NCBI GenBank assembly: GCA_018623155.1
Contig: JAAZVZ010000008.1
Coordinates: 1-64,000, forward strand
DNA length: 64,000 bases
Direction of reading: 5' to 3'
Source: Glaciecola sp.
GTDB taxonomy: Bacteria; Pseudomonadota; Gammaproteobacteria; Enterobacterales; Alteromonadaceae
Shown here: in pieces, positions 1 through 9,969 of the stretch
Position numbering within the stretch: position 1 is the first letter of the stretch
Layout of the letters: the number at the start of each line of letters is the position of its first letter
Notes under the pieces: model-generated
What the model saw: the letters and a program-made list of their open reading frames with translations, nothing else
Databases searched by the model: none
Told to the model about the DNA's origin: nothing
Translations under genes and position numbers: made by a program

Positions 1-27
1 ATTAACTATACCTAATAAGTATTTTAT

Positions 28-579
28 ATGGATTTTTTTAATTCAGAATTTGCGCAACAACAGCTCAGTGGTAATCGAGAGATACTGTATCGTTTATTAA
101 CCAAGTTTATTGATGAATATCAAAATGCAGAGTCAGAAATTAAAGAAATGATTGAGAAGCATAATTTTACTTCTGCTCACATGCTCATACACACGTTAAA
201 AGGCGTATCAGGAAACCTGGGGTTGGAGCAACTTCACGACTTTTGCAAACATACAGAAAGCCTAGCACGAGATAAGCGTTTACAGCCATGTGATGTCAAT
301 GAGTTAACTAGCCTTATTGCCGAAACTACAAAACACCTAAACCAGTTTATGAATGAAGCGGTTTCAGACAAACCTTTGGTAAATACCACTCAGAAACCCA
401 CTGTCGACTCCAAAACAAAACTATTGGAGTTCCTGAGCAAAAACCAATTTATACCATTTGATAAACTTGAACATCTATTAGCTACTTTAACCGCTGAGGA
501 AACCGACATACAGCAACTCCGTGAATCTATTCAAATCTTGGACTATGAAAAAGCACTTGGTATAATCGAAAAAATTTGA
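28..579 (+). CDS. Hpt-domain phosphotransfer protein
   Basis: The N-terminal ~110 residues look like a histidine phosphotransfer (Hpt) four-helix domain, with the phospho-accepting His in the motif HTLKGVSGNLG (around residue 57). The remaining ~70 residues show no domain I recognise. Such proteins relay phosphate between a hybrid sensor kinase and a response regulator in the cytoplasm. An in-frame stop lies just upstream of the ATG, so the gene is complete here. A hybrid kinase or regulator gene may lie upstream outside the window, which is inference. It ends 16 bases before the next gene, so the two may be co-transcribed. Confidence 0.8.
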   Translation: MDFFNSEFAQQQLSGNREILYRLLTKFIDEYQNAESEIKEMIEKHNFTSAHMLIHTLKGVSGNLGLEQLHDFCKHTESLARDKRLQPCDVNELTSLIAETTKHLNQFMNEAVSDKPLVNTTQKPTVDSKTKLLEFLSKNQFIPFDKLEHLLATLTAEETDIQQLRESIQILDYEKALGIIEKI

Positions 580-595
580 TTTTTGTGACCCCATT

Positions 596-1270
596 TTGCT
601 CGAAGTACTGTTCGACCATTTAGACTTTGTTGTCTTAAACAAACCTCCTGAAATGACAATGCACAGGAGCTCTCATTCGGCATATCCCGCACTATTCGAT
701 TGTACTGGTATTCAATCCAGTTGGCATTTAGTTCATCGACTTGATGACGTCACTAGCGGATGTCTGATTATGGCTAAACACCCCGATGCTGCCGCGATGT
801 TTACAACAATGTTTGCGTCACAATCTATACAAAAAACCTACCTCGCATTATCTGCACATAAAGGTAAACGCAAAATGGGCTGGGTCAAAGGCGATATGCA
901 CAATCGCAGAGATGGTTTATGGTTGCTCAAAGAAACCAATAACAACCCAGCAATCAGTTATTTTATTCGAAAACCCGGTCCAAACTCATTAAAAGCCTTT
1001 TGGGTACAACCTTATACAGGTAAAACCCATCAAATAAGAGCCGCATTAAAAAGCAATGGCGCAAGTATTCTAGGTGATATTCAATATGGGGGAGCTAAGT
1101 CAGACCGTATGTACCTTCATGCCTATGCAATATCATTTGCATGGAGAGGTTTAGAGTACAATCTAACCGCTCCGGTACAGTATGGAGATAACTTTTTATC
1201 CAGGGAACCCCTTTTCTGGCAACAACAATTTGAAGAAGTTAATCAATTATGGCCACAAAAACTAAGATAA
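596..1270 (+). CDS. RluA-family pseudouridine synthase
   Basis: This is a 224-residue pseudouridine synthase of the RluA family without an S4 RNA-binding domain. The catalytic-Asp motif HRLDDVTSG lies near residue 48, and the family motif KTHQIRAAL near residue 143. It isomerises uridine in structured RNA, probably rRNA or tRNA; the target cannot be read from the sequence. The only common in-frame start is TTG at 596. No ATG or GTG lies between it and the upstream in-frame stop at 563, and there is no clear Shine-Dalgarno. It may depend on translational coupling to the Hpt gene. Its 3' end overlaps the next gene by 22 bases. Confidence 0.85.
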   Translation: MLEVLFDHLDFVVLNKPPEMTMHRSSHSAYPALFDCTGIQSSWHLVHRLDDVTSGCLIMAKHPDAAAMFTTMFASQSIQKTYLALSAHKGKRKMGWVKGDMHNRRDGLWLLKETNNNPAISYFIRKPGPNSLKAFWVQPYTGKTHQIRAALKSNGASILGDIQYGGAKSDRMYLHAYAISFAWRGLEYNLTAPVQYGDNFLSREPLFWQQQFEEVNQLWPQKLR

Positions 1271-2151
1271 ACCTAATTGGGCAGGGGTGCATAAGTAGTT
1301 TAATCGCAACGCGCTGTTGTTGTGAAAAGCTGCGTTTTACCCAGTTTGCTCGGACACCAGAGTCGCTCACAGTTGAACATCTCACATATGGCAAGATTCA
1401 TTTACCTATCCCACAACAACTCAATCAAGACACACGATTAGATGATATTGTTATTTTGCCATTAAAGGCTTATGCCATAACGACTGTTTTACAACAATTA
1501 CAAGCTGTTATTGAGCCAACGTGTTGTATTGTATTGTTGCACAATGGTCTTGGCACAATCGAAATCGCAAAACAACTTTATCCTAACAATCACATCGTTG
1601 CAGCGATTACAAACACCGCAGCATTCCGAAGCAACAAGACAATAAAACACACTGGCCATGGCAGTACATACTTTGGCACTGTACACAGCGGTAATATCAG
1701 CACAGCAACGATAGAACACCATTATTCAATGCTTGAGAAAGCGTTGTATGATGCTCAAATGCTTACTGAGATTTTGCCAGCACTGTGGACAAAGTTAGCG
1801 GTGAATGCCGTTATTAATCCTTTAACTGCGATACATGATTTGCAAAATGGGGGGTTATCTGCACCGAGCTATGTCAAACTCATAAATCAAATATTAAGTG
1901 AAATATTGACTCTCGCCAAAGCTAAACAGATAAATATTGACCATTCAACTCTATTAAAAACGGTCAATACAGTGATCTACGATACGCAAGACAATTTTTC
2001 ATCAATGCAACAAGATATTGAGCATGGACGTCGAACTGAAATCGATCACATCAACGGTTATATTGTGCAACAAGCGGAAAAGATGGGGTTGCAAGTCCCA
2101 ACAAACAAGCGGTTGTGGTTAGATATCCAAAAACTCGAAGGCCATTTATAA
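1249..2151 (+). CDS. panE: 2-dehydropantoate 2-reductase (PanE/ApbA family)
   Basis: A 300-residue protein that would reduce ketopantoate to pantoate with NADPH in pantothenate and CoA synthesis. The N-terminus has the Rossmann glycine motif GQGCISS (residues ~11-17). The C-terminal half has the usual ketopantoate-reductase stretches LWTKLAVNAVINPLTA (catalytic Lys) and IEHGRRTEIDHINGYI. The gene starts inside the end of the pseudouridine synthase gene (22-base overlap), implying coupled translation. PanE-like proteins are sometimes paralogues with other 2-oxoacid substrates, so the exact substrate is inferred. Confidence 0.85.
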   Translation: MATKTKINLIGQGCISSLIATRCCCEKLRFTQFARTPESLTVEHLTYGKIHLPIPQQLNQDTRLDDIVILPLKAYAITTVLQQLQAVIEPTCCIVLLHNGLGTIEIAKQLYPNNHIVAAITNTAAFRSNKTIKHTGHGSTYFGTVHSGNISTATIEHHYSMLEKALYDAQMLTEILPALWTKLAVNAVINPLTAIHDLQNGGLSAPSYVKLINQILSEILTLAKAKQINIDHSTLLKTVNTVIYDTQDNFSSMQQDIEHGRRTEIDHINGYIVQQAEKMGLQVPTNKRLWLDIQKLEGHL

Positions 2152-2158
2152 AGGCGAT

Positions 2159-2189
2159 TCAAAAAAGCCCCAACTCAAGGTCGAGGCTT
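2159..2189 (-). terminator. Rho-independent terminator after lysS
   Basis: Read on the minus strand, a 10-bp stem (AAGCCTCGAC paired with GTTGGGGCTT, two G-U pairs) with a five-base loop is followed by a run of six T. It lies just past the lysS stop and separates it from the convergent panE gene. Confidence 0.75.
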
Positions 2190-2208
2190 AGTTTGATGAC
2201 AGTTTGTG

Positions 2209-3759
2209 CTACGCTTCATTATCCTGAGACAGTGGCTTCATATGAGGGAAAAGGATCACATCCTTAATAGTCGGACTGTCACTGAATAACATCACCAAAC
2301 GGTCAATACCAATTCCTTCTCCAGCCGTTGGCGGCAGCCCGTATTCCAATGCACGAATATAATCGTCATCAAAATGCATGGCTTCATCGTCACCTGCGTC
2401 TTTTTCTTCAACCTGCTTGGCGAAACGCGCAGCTTGGTCTTCAGCATCATTGAGCTCAGAAAAACCATTAGCCAGTTCACGACCACCAACGAAAAACTCA
2501 AAACGGTCAGTGACAAAAGGATTGTCATCATTGCGACGTGCCAGAGGAGAGACTTCCCATGGGTATTGAGTGATGAACGTCGGCTGATCCAGTTGTTCTT
2601 CTGCGGTCGCTTCAAAAATTTCGCACAGGTATTTACCCGCCCCCCAAATACCATCAATCTCAGGCTCTTTAATGTGCAACTGCTTTGCCATTGCTTTGAG
2701 TTCATCAAGATGGTTTTCAGGATCATTGATTGCATCAGCGTTCGCTTCTGGCCAATATTTTAAAATCGCATCGCCCATACTCAAGCGTTGGAATGGCTGA
2801 CCAAAATCATAGGTTTTGGTTTCAACCACCTCCCCTTCAGAGTTTTTGATGGTATTGATTACCTTAGTTGTCCCTAATACATCTTGTGCAAGAGTCCGTA
2901 ACATATCTTCGGTTAGATTCATTAAGTCTTGATAATCTGCATAAGCCTGATAAAACTCAATCATCGTAAATTCTGGATTGTGGCGAGTGGATAAACCCTC
3001 GTTACGGAAATTACGGTTAATTTCAAATACGCGCTCAAAACCACCCACAACTAAGCGTTTCAAATATAACTCAGGTGCAATACGCAAATACATATCAATA
3101 TCTAAGGCATTGTGATGCGTCACAAATGGCTTCGCTGTCGCGCCACCAGGAATGACTTGTAACATTGGCGTTTCCACTTCCATGAAGTCACGCTGGACCA
3201 AGAAGTTGCGGATCCCATTGACGATCTTACTGCGCATATGGAACGTCGCACGCGTTTCAGGCGAGGTAATCAAATCCACATAACGCTGACGGTATTTGGT
3301 TTCTTGATCAGACAGTCCATGAAACTTTTCAGGTAATGGACGCAGTGACTTGGTCAATAACTGATACTGGGCCATATTGACGTACAAATCACCTTTTCCA
3401 GATTTGTGCAAATCACCTTTCACACCAATAATGTCACCAATATCGAGTTGGCCGTATTGAGCTTTTATCGCTTTTTGGGTGTCTTTATCAGCATAAGCCT
3501 GAATTTGTCCTGTCATATCTTGTAACAACAAAAACGGACCACGTTTCGCCATGATACGACCGGCAATACTGATTTGATTTCCTTCTTGCTCTAAGGTTTC
3601 TTTATCTTTTTCACTGTGCGCGGCTTGTACATCCGCCGCATAAAATTCCCTGCGGAAATTATTGGGAAAGCCATTTGCGGAACAGTTTTCACGGATCTGT
3701 GCAAGTTTAGCGCGTCGTTCGGCTATGAGTTTGTTTTCATCTTGAGTGGGTGCAGTCAT
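2209..3759 (-). CDS. lysS: Lysyl-tRNA synthetase, class II
   Basis: Charges tRNA-Lys with lysine. The ~516-residue protein has an N-terminal OB-fold anticodon-binding domain ([13 protein letters not shown] region) and a class II catalytic core with motif 2 ([12 protein letters not shown]) and motif 3 ([13 protein letters not shown]). The ORF track starts it at 3822, but the start at 3759 ([10 protein letters not shown]) is better: it has AGGA about 8 bases upstream and avoids overlap with prfB. It lies 13 bases after the prfB stop, the common prfB-lysS operon of gammaproteobacteria. Confidence 0.96.
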   Translation of the reverse strand: MTAPTQDENKLIAERRAKLAQIRENCSANGFPNNFRREFYAADVQAAHSEKDKETLEQEGNQISIAGRIMAKRGPFLLLQDMTGQIQAYADKDTQKAIKAQYGQLDIGDIIGVKGDLHKSGKGDLYVNMAQYQLLTKSLRPLPEKFHGLSDQETKYRQRYVDLITSPETRATFHMRSKIVNGIRNFLVQRDFMEVETPMLQVIPGGATAKPFVTHHNALDIDMYLRIAPELYLKRLVVGGFERVFEINRNFRNEGLSTRHNPEFTMIEFYQAYADYQDLMNLTEDMLRTLAQDVLGTTKVINTIKNSEGEVVETKTYDFGQPFQRLSMGDAILKYWPEANADAINDPENHLDELKAMAKQLHIKEPEIDGIWGAGKYLCEIFEATAEEQLDQPTFITQYPWEVSPLARRNDDNPFVTDRFEFFVGGRELANGFSELNDAEDQAARFAKQVEEKDAGDDEAMHFDDDYIRALEYGLPPTAGEGIGIDRLVMLFSDSPTIKDVILFPHMKPLSQDNEA

Positions 3760-3772
3760 GTGGCTTCCTACT

Positions 3773-4871
3773 TTACAGGCCTGATTTGAGGCTAGCTTCA
3801 ATAAATTTATCGAGATCACCATCCAACACTGCTTGAGTGTTGCGATTCTCTACTCCGGTGCGCAAATCTTTAATACGCGAATCATCTAGGACATAAGAAC
3901 GAATTTGACTGCCCCAGCCAATATCCGATTTACTATCTTCTAGTGCTTGTTTTTCTGCGTTTTGTTTTTGTAATTCAAACTCATAAAGCTTTGCTTTGAG
4001 CTGTTTGAATGCTTGATCTTTGTTTTTGTGTTGTGAGCGATCGTTTTGACATTGTACCACGATATTGGTCGGTAAGTGTGTGATCCGAACCGCTGAATCC
4101 GTTCGGTTTACGTGCTGGCCACCTGCCCCCGACGCTCGATAGGTATCAATGCGCAAATCGGCTGGGTTGATTTCAATATCAATATCATCATCAATCTCAG
4201 GATACACAAAGGCAGAAGCAAAAGACGTATGACGTCGATTACCACTGTCAAACGGAGATTTTCGAACTAAGCGATGAACGCCGGTTTCAGTTCTCAACCA
4301 GCCAAAAGCATACTCACCACCAAAACGGATGGTGGCGGATTTGATCCCCGCAACATCGCCATCTGAGACTTCAATTAACTCGGTTTTAAAGCCATGTTCT
4401 TCTCCCCAACGCAAATACATGCGCAAAAGCATATTCGCCCAGTCTTGAGCCTCTGTCCCGCCAGAACCAGATTGAATATCGACATAACAGTCATTGCTGT
4501 CGTTCGGACCTGAAAACATTCGGCGAAATTCCAGTATTTCAAGTTGTGAGAGTAAATCTTGTAATTCAGATTGTGCTTCGGCAAACGTATCTTCATCCTC
4601 TGCTTCAACAGCTAACTCTAGAAGTCCCTCGACATCTTCAGTACCTTGAGTCAGATTGGAGATCGTATCGACAATTTGCTCTAGGGTATTCTTTTCTTTA
4701 CCCAGAGCTTGTGCTTTATCGGGTTCGTTCCATATAGCAGGATCTTCTAACTCGCGGGAGACTTCTTCGAGACGCTCGGCTTTACTATCGAGGTCAAAGA
4801 TACCCCCTAAGCGCATTAGTACGCTCGCGAATATCAGCAATAGCTTGAGTAATGGGGTTTGTTTCAAACAT
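3773..4871 (-). CDS. prfB: Peptide chain release factor 2 (programmed +1 frameshift)
   Basis: RF2 releases the peptide at UGA and UAA codons. The gene starts at ATG 4871, reads 25 codons (MFETNPITQ... ending LRGYL), meets an in-frame TGA as codon 26, and continues in the +1 frame as [11 protein letters not shown]. The joined product is 365 residues, the same as E. coli RF2. The release motif [15 protein letters not shown] and the stop-recognition motif SPF ([11 protein letters not shown]) are both present. The ORF-track start at 4867 is an artefact of reading the shifted frame upstream of the shift. It is followed 13 bases later by lysS. Confidence 0.96.
4793..4809 (-). promoter_or_regulatory. 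prfB +1 frameshift signal
   Basis: On the minus strand the sequence AGGGGGTATCTTTGAC contains the internal Shine-Dalgarno-like AGGGGG, the slippery CUU codon and the UGA stop followed by C. This is the classic autoregulatory RF2 element: low RF2 favours slippage of CUU to UUU and allows full-length RF2 to be made. Confidence 0.95.
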
Positions 4872-4884
4872 GATAAGTCAACGT

Positions 4885-4930
4885 AAAAAGACCGAAAATA
4901 TTGGACGCGGATAGTAGCGGATTTTCGGTC
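4885..4930 (-). terminator. Terminator between the FMN reductase gene and prfB
   Basis: On the minus strand a perfect 10-bp inverted repeat (GACCGAAAAT / ATTTTCGGTC) with a 21-base loop is followed by TTTTT. It sits just after the FMN-reductase gene and only ~15 bases before the prfB start, so it could also form in the prfB leader RNA. Confidence 0.6.
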
Positions 4931-4964
4931 AAATTCCTAGTTAATATCGGGATTTTGTGATGCG

Positions 4965-5537
4965 TTACCCTTTTATAGCCGTTGTAAATTGTACCAACTG
5001 TGCGCCTAGGTCATGGCACTTAGAGCGTGTTTTATCATCGCTCACTAAGCCTTGCTCATCAATAAGAGTGTGAACTTTACTAAATGCCTGTTGGGCAGGG
5101 TGAACGTGCATACCCAAATTTCCCAACAACATGCGCAAACTCACTAACCCACGTAAACCGCCCAATGCACCGGGTGATGCCCCCATTAGCAGCGCGGTTT
5201 TACCACGAAATGCGGCCAATGGTTTTTCCCCATCCGCTCCGCGTGATGCCCAATCAATCGCGTTTTTCAATGCCGCACTGTAACTTGAATTGTACTCTGG
5301 AGACGCGATCAAAAAACCGTCATGGCCAATCAGTAAATCCTTAAATGCTTGCGCAGTTGCTGGCATCCCCTGCTCAGCTTCCAAATCTTCGTTAAACAGT
5401 GGGGATAAATAGTCCTTTAACTGCACGATGGTCACCTCTGCACCAGCTTGGACTGCGCCTTGTGCTGCCGCTGCAACAACAGATTGATTATAAGAAGCCT
5501 TGCGTAAACTGCCACTGAAAGCGAGAATTTTGATCAT
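4965..5537 (-). CDS. NADPH-dependent FMN reductase (ChrR/SsuE-like)
   Basis: A 190-residue flavodoxin-fold protein. The N-terminal phosphate-binding loop is FSGSLRKASYNQ (residues ~8-19), and SPEYNSSYSAALKNAIDW (~79-96) is the family's FMN/NAD(P)H-site signature. Members are soluble flavoenzymes that reduce quinones, chromate, azo dyes or free FMN with NAD(P)H. The sequence does not fix the substrate; the closest characterised group is ChrR/YieF. It is a single gene, flanked by a terminator on either side, so probably transcribed alone. Confidence 0.85.
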   Translation of the reverse strand: MIKILAFSGSLRKASYNQSVVAAAAQGAVQAGAEVTIVQLKDYLSPLFNEDLEAEQGMPATAQAFKDLLIGHDGFLIASPEYNSSYSAALKNAIDWASRGADGEKPLAAFRGKTALLMGASPGALGGLRGLVSLRMLLGNLGMHVHPAQQAFSKVHTLIDEQGLVSDDKTRSKCHDLGAQLVQFTTAIKG

Positions 5538-5594
5538 CTGATTATCCTTTTTAATAAGCTTGTATGGTATACGCTATATATCTACCACACGATT

Positions 5595-5624
5595 AAAAAA
5601 GCGACTTAGAAAAGTCGCTTTTTT
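5595..5624. terminator. Bidirectional-type terminator after argS
   Basis: AAAAAAGCGACTT-loop-AAGTCGCTTTTTT forms a long stem with an A tract on one side and a T tract on the other. It lies seven bases past the argS stop and before the FMN-reductase gene, so it most likely ends the argS transcript on the minus strand. Confidence 0.8.
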
Positions 5625-5630
5625 GGTGCA

Positions 5631-7352
5631 TCACATTCTGTCTAAAGTTTCAATCCCTAGACATCCTAACCCATGCCCAAGTGTATTTTGCGTCAAAGCA
5701 CTCAGCTGCAAACGAGATGCTCTGACGTCACTTGCAACACCCTCTTTTAGGATAGGACAGGCCTCATAAAACTTCATGTACAAGGCTGCCAGTTCGTATA
5801 AATACGTACACAAGACGTGTGGAGTCGCTTCCACTGCAACCGTCTCAAGGCTATCTTGATATTGCAATAATTTTACAACCAGGGCTTTTTCAGCATCTTC
5901 ATTGATTGCAATTGAAGCTTGAGTATCAACCTCGCCTGCTTTGTTGAAAATACTTTGAATACGAGTGAATGCATATTGTAAATAAGGTGCTGTATTTCCC
6001 TCAAAACTTAACATTGTATCCCAGTCAAAGACATAATCTGTGGTTCTTGCTTTGGCCAAATCCGCATACTTAACGGCGCCAATACCAATTTTGTGTGCCA
6101 TTTCATCTGCATTCTCAAGCTCAGGGTTGCGCGTTTGAATCAGTGAGGCAGCCCGCTCAACGGCTTCATCCAACAAATCTACAAGCTTGACGGTATCACC
6201 AGAACGGGTTTTAAATGGTTTGCCATCTTTTCCGAGCATCATACCAAATGGACAATGTTGATATTCTTGAGATGCTTCAATAAAACCGGCTTTGCGCGCT
6301 ACGATTTCGGTTTGCTTAAAATGCAACGCCTGGCGAGCATCGGTAAAGATCAACGTTCTATCAGCATGCAATTGAGTATTGCGGTAGCGAATGGCAGCCA
6401 AATCTGTGGTCGCGTACAAATACCCTCCACCTGATTTTTGTACAATGTACACCGCTGGCTTACCATTTTTATCGGCAAGTTCTTCAAGAAAAACCACTTT
6501 TGCACCCGCATCTTCCACTGCAACACCTTGTTGTATCAAGGCATCAATCACATTGGCGAGATCATTATTGTAAGCACTTTCGCCCATGACATCTTTTCTG
6601 GTTAAACTCACAGATAATTTGTCATAGACTTCTTGCGAATGCGCGATGCTGATATCAATGAAGTTTTGCCATAATGCTAGGCAATGAGTATCGCCTCCCT
6701 GTAACTTCACAACATAATCGCGAGCTCGGTCGGCAAACCCTTCTTCGTTGTCAAAGCGCACCTTGGCTGCACGATAAAAATCTTCCAAATCAGATAACGC
6801 CGTTTCCGCCACTTTATCAGCCGCCAATTCATCACTTAGGTGCGCCAATAACATGCCAAATTGGGTACCCCAATCGCCCATATGATTCTGACGAATCACC
6901 TTGTGCCCCATAAATTCTAACACTCGAACTACCGCATCACCGATGATAGTGGAACGCAAATGTCCGACATGCATTTCTTTGGCTAAATTCGGAGAAGAGT
7001 AATCCACAACGATTGTGTGAACCTGTGCTTGGGCTATACCAAGACGTTCGTCATTAAGGGCTTCTGTGGCAGCTTGTGCCAACCACTGAGGGTGCAAGTG
7101 GATATTGATAAACCCAGGACCGGCAATTTCCAATTGACTGGCCATATCACTTAACTCAACGGTATCGAGGATCTGCTGTGCAGTGTCACGTGGATTTTTT
7201 TTCATCGATTTTGCCAATGCCATCGCACCGTTGAACTGATATTCACCAAATTCAGGGCGCGTTGACTTACCCACAGGTACGGGCGCATCTGGATGCCCAA
7301 GCTGAATCAATGCGTCTTGAAAACGCGTTGCGATAAGTTGTTGAATGTTCAT
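5631..7352 (-). CDS. argS: Arginyl-tRNA synthetase
   Basis: Charges tRNA-Arg. This 573-residue class I synthetase has the ArgRS N-terminal additional domain (~1-110), the HIGH-type signature as HVGHLRSTIIGD (~133-144), the KMSKS-equivalent region GKDGKPFKTRSGDTVKL and the C-terminal DALR anticodon-binding domain. The motif SSPNLAKEMHVGHLRS is diagnostic for ArgRS. It starts 33 bases after the prfC stop on the same strand, so the two may be co-transcribed. Confidence 0.96.
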   Translation of the reverse strand: MNIQQLIATRFQDALIQLGHPDAPVPVGKSTRPEFGEYQFNGAMALAKSMKKNPRDTAQQILDTVELSDMASQLEIAGPGFINIHLHPQWLAQAATEALNDERLGIAQAQVHTIVVDYSSPNLAKEMHVGHLRSTIIGDAVVRVLEFMGHKVIRQNHMGDWGTQFGMLLAHLSDELAADKVAETALSDLEDFYRAAKVRFDNEEGFADRARDYVVKLQGGDTHCLALWQNFIDISIAHSQEVYDKLSVSLTRKDVMGESAYNNDLANVIDALIQQGVAVEDAGAKVVFLEELADKNGKPAVYIVQKSGGGYLYATTDLAAIRYRNTQLHADRTLIFTDARQALHFKQTEIVARKAGFIEASQEYQHCPFGMMLGKDGKPFKTRSGDTVKLVDLLDEAVERAASLIQTRNPELENADEMAHKIGIGAVKYADLAKARTTDYVFDWDTMLSFEGNTAPYLQYAFTRIQSIFNKAGEVDTQASIAINEDAEKALVVKLLQYQDSLETVAVEATPHVLCTYLYELAALYMKFYEACPILKEGVASDVRASRLQLSALTQNTLGHGLGCLGIETLDRM

Positions 7353-7385
7353 AAGTTCTTTTCTCTAAATGCTAAGTGTTAGCGC

Positions 7386-8975
7386 TTACTGTTCGCGAGT
7401 CGCAGCAAAGGTAATATCAGGATGACGTTCTTGTGCGAGGGATAGATTCACCATAGTGGGCGCAATATACGTTAAATTATCCCCCCCATCGAGGGCAACA
7501 TTGGCTTCGGCTTTGCGCTTTATGTTGTCGACATCCTTATCCGAACCATAGATCCATCGTGCTGTGGCAACATTAACATGTTCGTAAATCGCGTCTACAT
7601 TGTACTCCGCTTTAAGACGAGCTACGACCACATCAAACTGAAGTACACCGACCGCACCGACTATCAAATCGTTGTTCGCGAGAGGGCGAAACACTTGTAC
7701 GGCACCCTCTTCGGATAGCTGAATAAGCCCTTTTTGTAATTGCTTCATTTTAAGCGGATCTTTAAGGCGTATTCGCTTAAACAGCTCTGGAGCAAAGTTG
7801 GGGATCCCCGTAAAACGAAAATCCTCACCAGACGTAAACGTATCGCCAATACGAATAGAACCATGATTGTGCAGTCCGATGATATCACCAGCATACGCCT
7901 CTTCTAATAACGCTCTATCTCCTGCCAAAAAGGTTAATGCATCAGACACCCTGACGTCCTTATTGATTCGAGTATGGCGCATTTTCATGCCTTTTTCGTA
8001 TTTGCCGGAGACAATTCGACAAAACGCAATACGGTCACGATGTTTAGGGTCCATATTGGCTTGGATTTTAAATACAAACCCACTAAATTTGGCATTATCT
8101 GCAGCCACATTGGTGTCTTTGTCTGTTTCGCGAGATTGTGGCGCGGGTGCCCAGGCCGTCAGGCCGTCCAACATGTGATCCACACCAAAGTTCCCCAACG
8201 CAGTACCAAAAAATACGGGGGTTAATTGCCCTTCTAAAAACATCTCTTGATCAAATTCATTCGATGCGCCCATAACAAGTTCTAACTCTTCGCGAAGTTG
8301 TGTCGCTAAATCACTGGTCACAGCTTCGTCTAACTCAGGGTTATCCAGGCCTTTGATAATACGCACATCTTGAATGGTATGACCTTGACCTGTGGCATAC
8401 AAAATGGTTTCGTCACGGTGGAGGTGATACACACCTTTAAATAGCTTACCACAGCCGATTGGCCAAGTTATTGGAGCACAGGCGATATCCAATTCATTTT
8501 CGACTTCATCCAAAAGCTCCATTGGATCGCGGATATCGCGGTCAAGTTTGTTCATAAATGTAATGATGGGCGTGTCGCGTAAACGTGTGACTTCCATGAG
8601 TTTACGAGTACGATCCTCAACCCCTTTTGCAGCATCAATGACCATTAAACACGAGTCCACTGCCGTCAGTGTTCGATAAGTATCTTCAGAGAAGTCTTCG
8701 TGCCCAGGTGTATCCAGGAGGTTGACTAGATGCTCTCCATATGGAAATTGCATCACGGAGGTGGAAACCGAGATCCCACGTTCTTTTTCCATCTCCATCC
8801 AGTCCGATTTAGCGTGTTGACCTGATTTTTTACCTTTAACGGTACCGGCTTTTTGCAAAGCGTTTCCAAATAACAGCACTTTTTCAGTAATTGTGGTTTT
8901 ACCCGCATCCGGATGCGAAATAATAGCGAAAGTCTTTCGCTTGTTGATTTCTTCTAGAAAATTGGCATTTGCCAT
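7386..8975 (-). CDS. prfC: Peptide chain release factor 3
   Basis: RF3 is a GTPase that recycles RF1 and RF2 from the ribosome after peptide release. The 529-residue protein has a translational-GTPase G domain with G1 HPDAGKTT (~21-28), G3 [14 protein letters not shown] and G4 NKLDRD, followed by the RF3-specific C-terminal domains. Length and motifs match the family. It sits one terminator and two genes away from prfB, so three translation genes (prfC, argS, prfB-lysS) cluster within 7 kb. Confidence 0.96.
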   Translation of the reverse strand: MANANFLEEINKRKTFAIISHPDAGKTTITEKVLLFGNALQKAGTVKGKKSGQHAKSDWMEMEKERGISVSTSVMQFPYGEHLVNLLDTPGHEDFSEDTYRTLTAVDSCLMVIDAAKGVEDRTRKLMEVTRLRDTPIITFMNKLDRDIRDPMELLDEVENELDIACAPITWPIGCGKLFKGVYHLHRDETILYATGQGHTIQDVRIIKGLDNPELDEAVTSDLATQLREELELVMGASNEFDQEMFLEGQLTPVFFGTALGNFGVDHMLDGLTAWAPAPQSRETDKDTNVAADNAKFSGFVFKIQANMDPKHRDRIAFCRIVSGKYEKGMKMRHTRINKDVRVSDALTFLAGDRALLEEAYAGDIIGLHNHGSIRIGDTFTSGEDFRFTGIPNFAPELFKRIRLKDPLKMKQLQKGLIQLSEEGAVQVFRPLANNDLIVGAVGVLQFDVVVARLKAEYNVDAIYEHVNVATARWIYGSDKDVDNIKRKAEANVALDGGDNLTYIAPTMVNLSLAQERHPDITFAATREQ

Positions 8976-9071
8976 GTCTCGTTGTTCCTAATCTTACGCT
9001 GACTGAGCGCTTCATTTATGCCGAGTATTTTAGCAAAATTACTGCACACAGTGAATGATTCTTGATTGTAA

Positions 9072-9422
9072 CTAAGCCTTCTTCACAAACTTAGCCGTGA
9101 CCATCATTTCGCCTGCCCCATCGACGCGGCAATCTAATTCGTGGTCTTTGGCGTCTTTAATGCGTCGAATCATCAATTTGGTGCCGACTTTTATCACCTG
9201 TGAACTGCCCTTAATTTTGAGGTCTTTTACTACAGTCGCTTTATCACCTTCCTGCAACACAGTGCCATTAGCATCCTTTGCTGTAATGTTATTTTCATCA
9301 GCAAGCACTTTAGGATCCCATTCATATCCGCACATGGAACACACTATAAGAGCGCGATCTTCGTAGGAGTACTCAGATTGACATTGTGGGCATGGGGGGA
9401 GTTCAGAGGCGGAAGACATCAA
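9072..9422 (-). CDS. yjdM: PhnA/YjdM-type zinc-ribbon protein
   Basis: A 116-residue protein with an N-terminal zinc ribbon (CPQCQSEYSYEDRALIVCSMCGYEW, two CxxC pairs) and a C-terminal SH3-like PhnA domain (VLQEGDKATVVKDLKIKGS). It matches the E. coli YjdM family, historically called PhnA and linked to alkylphosphonate genes, but its real function is not established. There are no phn genes nearby. The start may be the first or second of two adjacent ATG codons. Confidence 0.9.
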   Translation of the reverse strand: MMSSASELPPCPQCQSEYSYEDRALIVCSMCGYEWDPKVLADENNITAKDANGTVLQEGDKATVVKDLKIKGSSQVIKVGTKLMIRRIKDAKDHELDCRVDGAGEMMVTAKFVKKA

Positions 9423-9498
9423 TATAGTTTCTCAAAATACAAAAACAAAATTATATCACGCCTGTACAAAATAAGCTGTGCATCAATTGCACAATTCC

Positions 9499-9969
9499 TT
9501 ACATGGTTGCGAGCGGATAATGACACATCACAAAACCGTCTTCTCTACCTTCATCGATAGGATAGTAACCTTTACGCACATCGATGTGTACAAAGCCCAT
9601 TTTCTGGTACAGGTGAATCGCATTGTGATTCGATGCTCTTACTTCAAGCCATATTTCATTTACTGCATATGCTTGAGCTCGATGCAATAAGTCATTCAAT
9701 AAACAATGTCCAAGGCCTTGTCCTTGATTTAACGGATTGACTACGATTTCCATAAGCGACCATTCCTTGTGCTCACCAACGGCCACTTCGTGAACAATAT
9801 AAAAACCTTGAAGTAAATTGTACTCAAATACCCCTATGGCTTGGTAAGGGGATGATAAGCAGGATAGAAAAGTATCAAAGGACCACGCATGCAATTGAGC
9901 ATCTCGCATAATATTATATGCCCTCATGGTGTCCTGCTCACCCAAAAGAAGGCATTGCCTACTGTTCAT
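9499..9969 (-). CDS. rimI: Ribosomal protein S18 alanine N-acetyltransferase
   Basis: A GNAT-fold acetyltransferase of 156 residues. The acetyl-CoA pyrophosphate loop is NQGQGLGHCLL, and the RimI-like stretches WLEVRASNHNAIHLYQKMGF and GYYPIDEGREDGFVM match the family strongly. It acetylates the N-terminal Ala of S18. It overlaps the upstream small gene by 11 bases; holD-rimI adjacency is usual in gammaproteobacteria and supports both calls. Confidence 0.9.
   Translation of the reverse strand: MNSRQCLLLGEQDTMRAYNIMRDAQLHAWSFDTFLSCLSSPYQAIGVFEYNLLQGFYIVHEVAVGEHKEWSLMEIVVNPLNQGQGLGHCLLNDLLHRAQAYAVNEIWLEVRASNHNAIHLYQKMGFVHIDVRKGYYPIDEGREDGFVMCHYPLATM

Noticed and set aside
2292-2735. 147-residue minus-strand ORF inside lysS
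   Set aside because: It lies wholly within lysS in another frame, has no domain motifs and is a shadow of the synthetase gene.
3773-4867. ORF-track start of prfB ([13 protein letters not shown]...)
   Set aside because: This N-terminus is the shifted frame read upstream of the frameshift site. The true product starts at 4871 in frame 0 and shifts at CTTTGAC.
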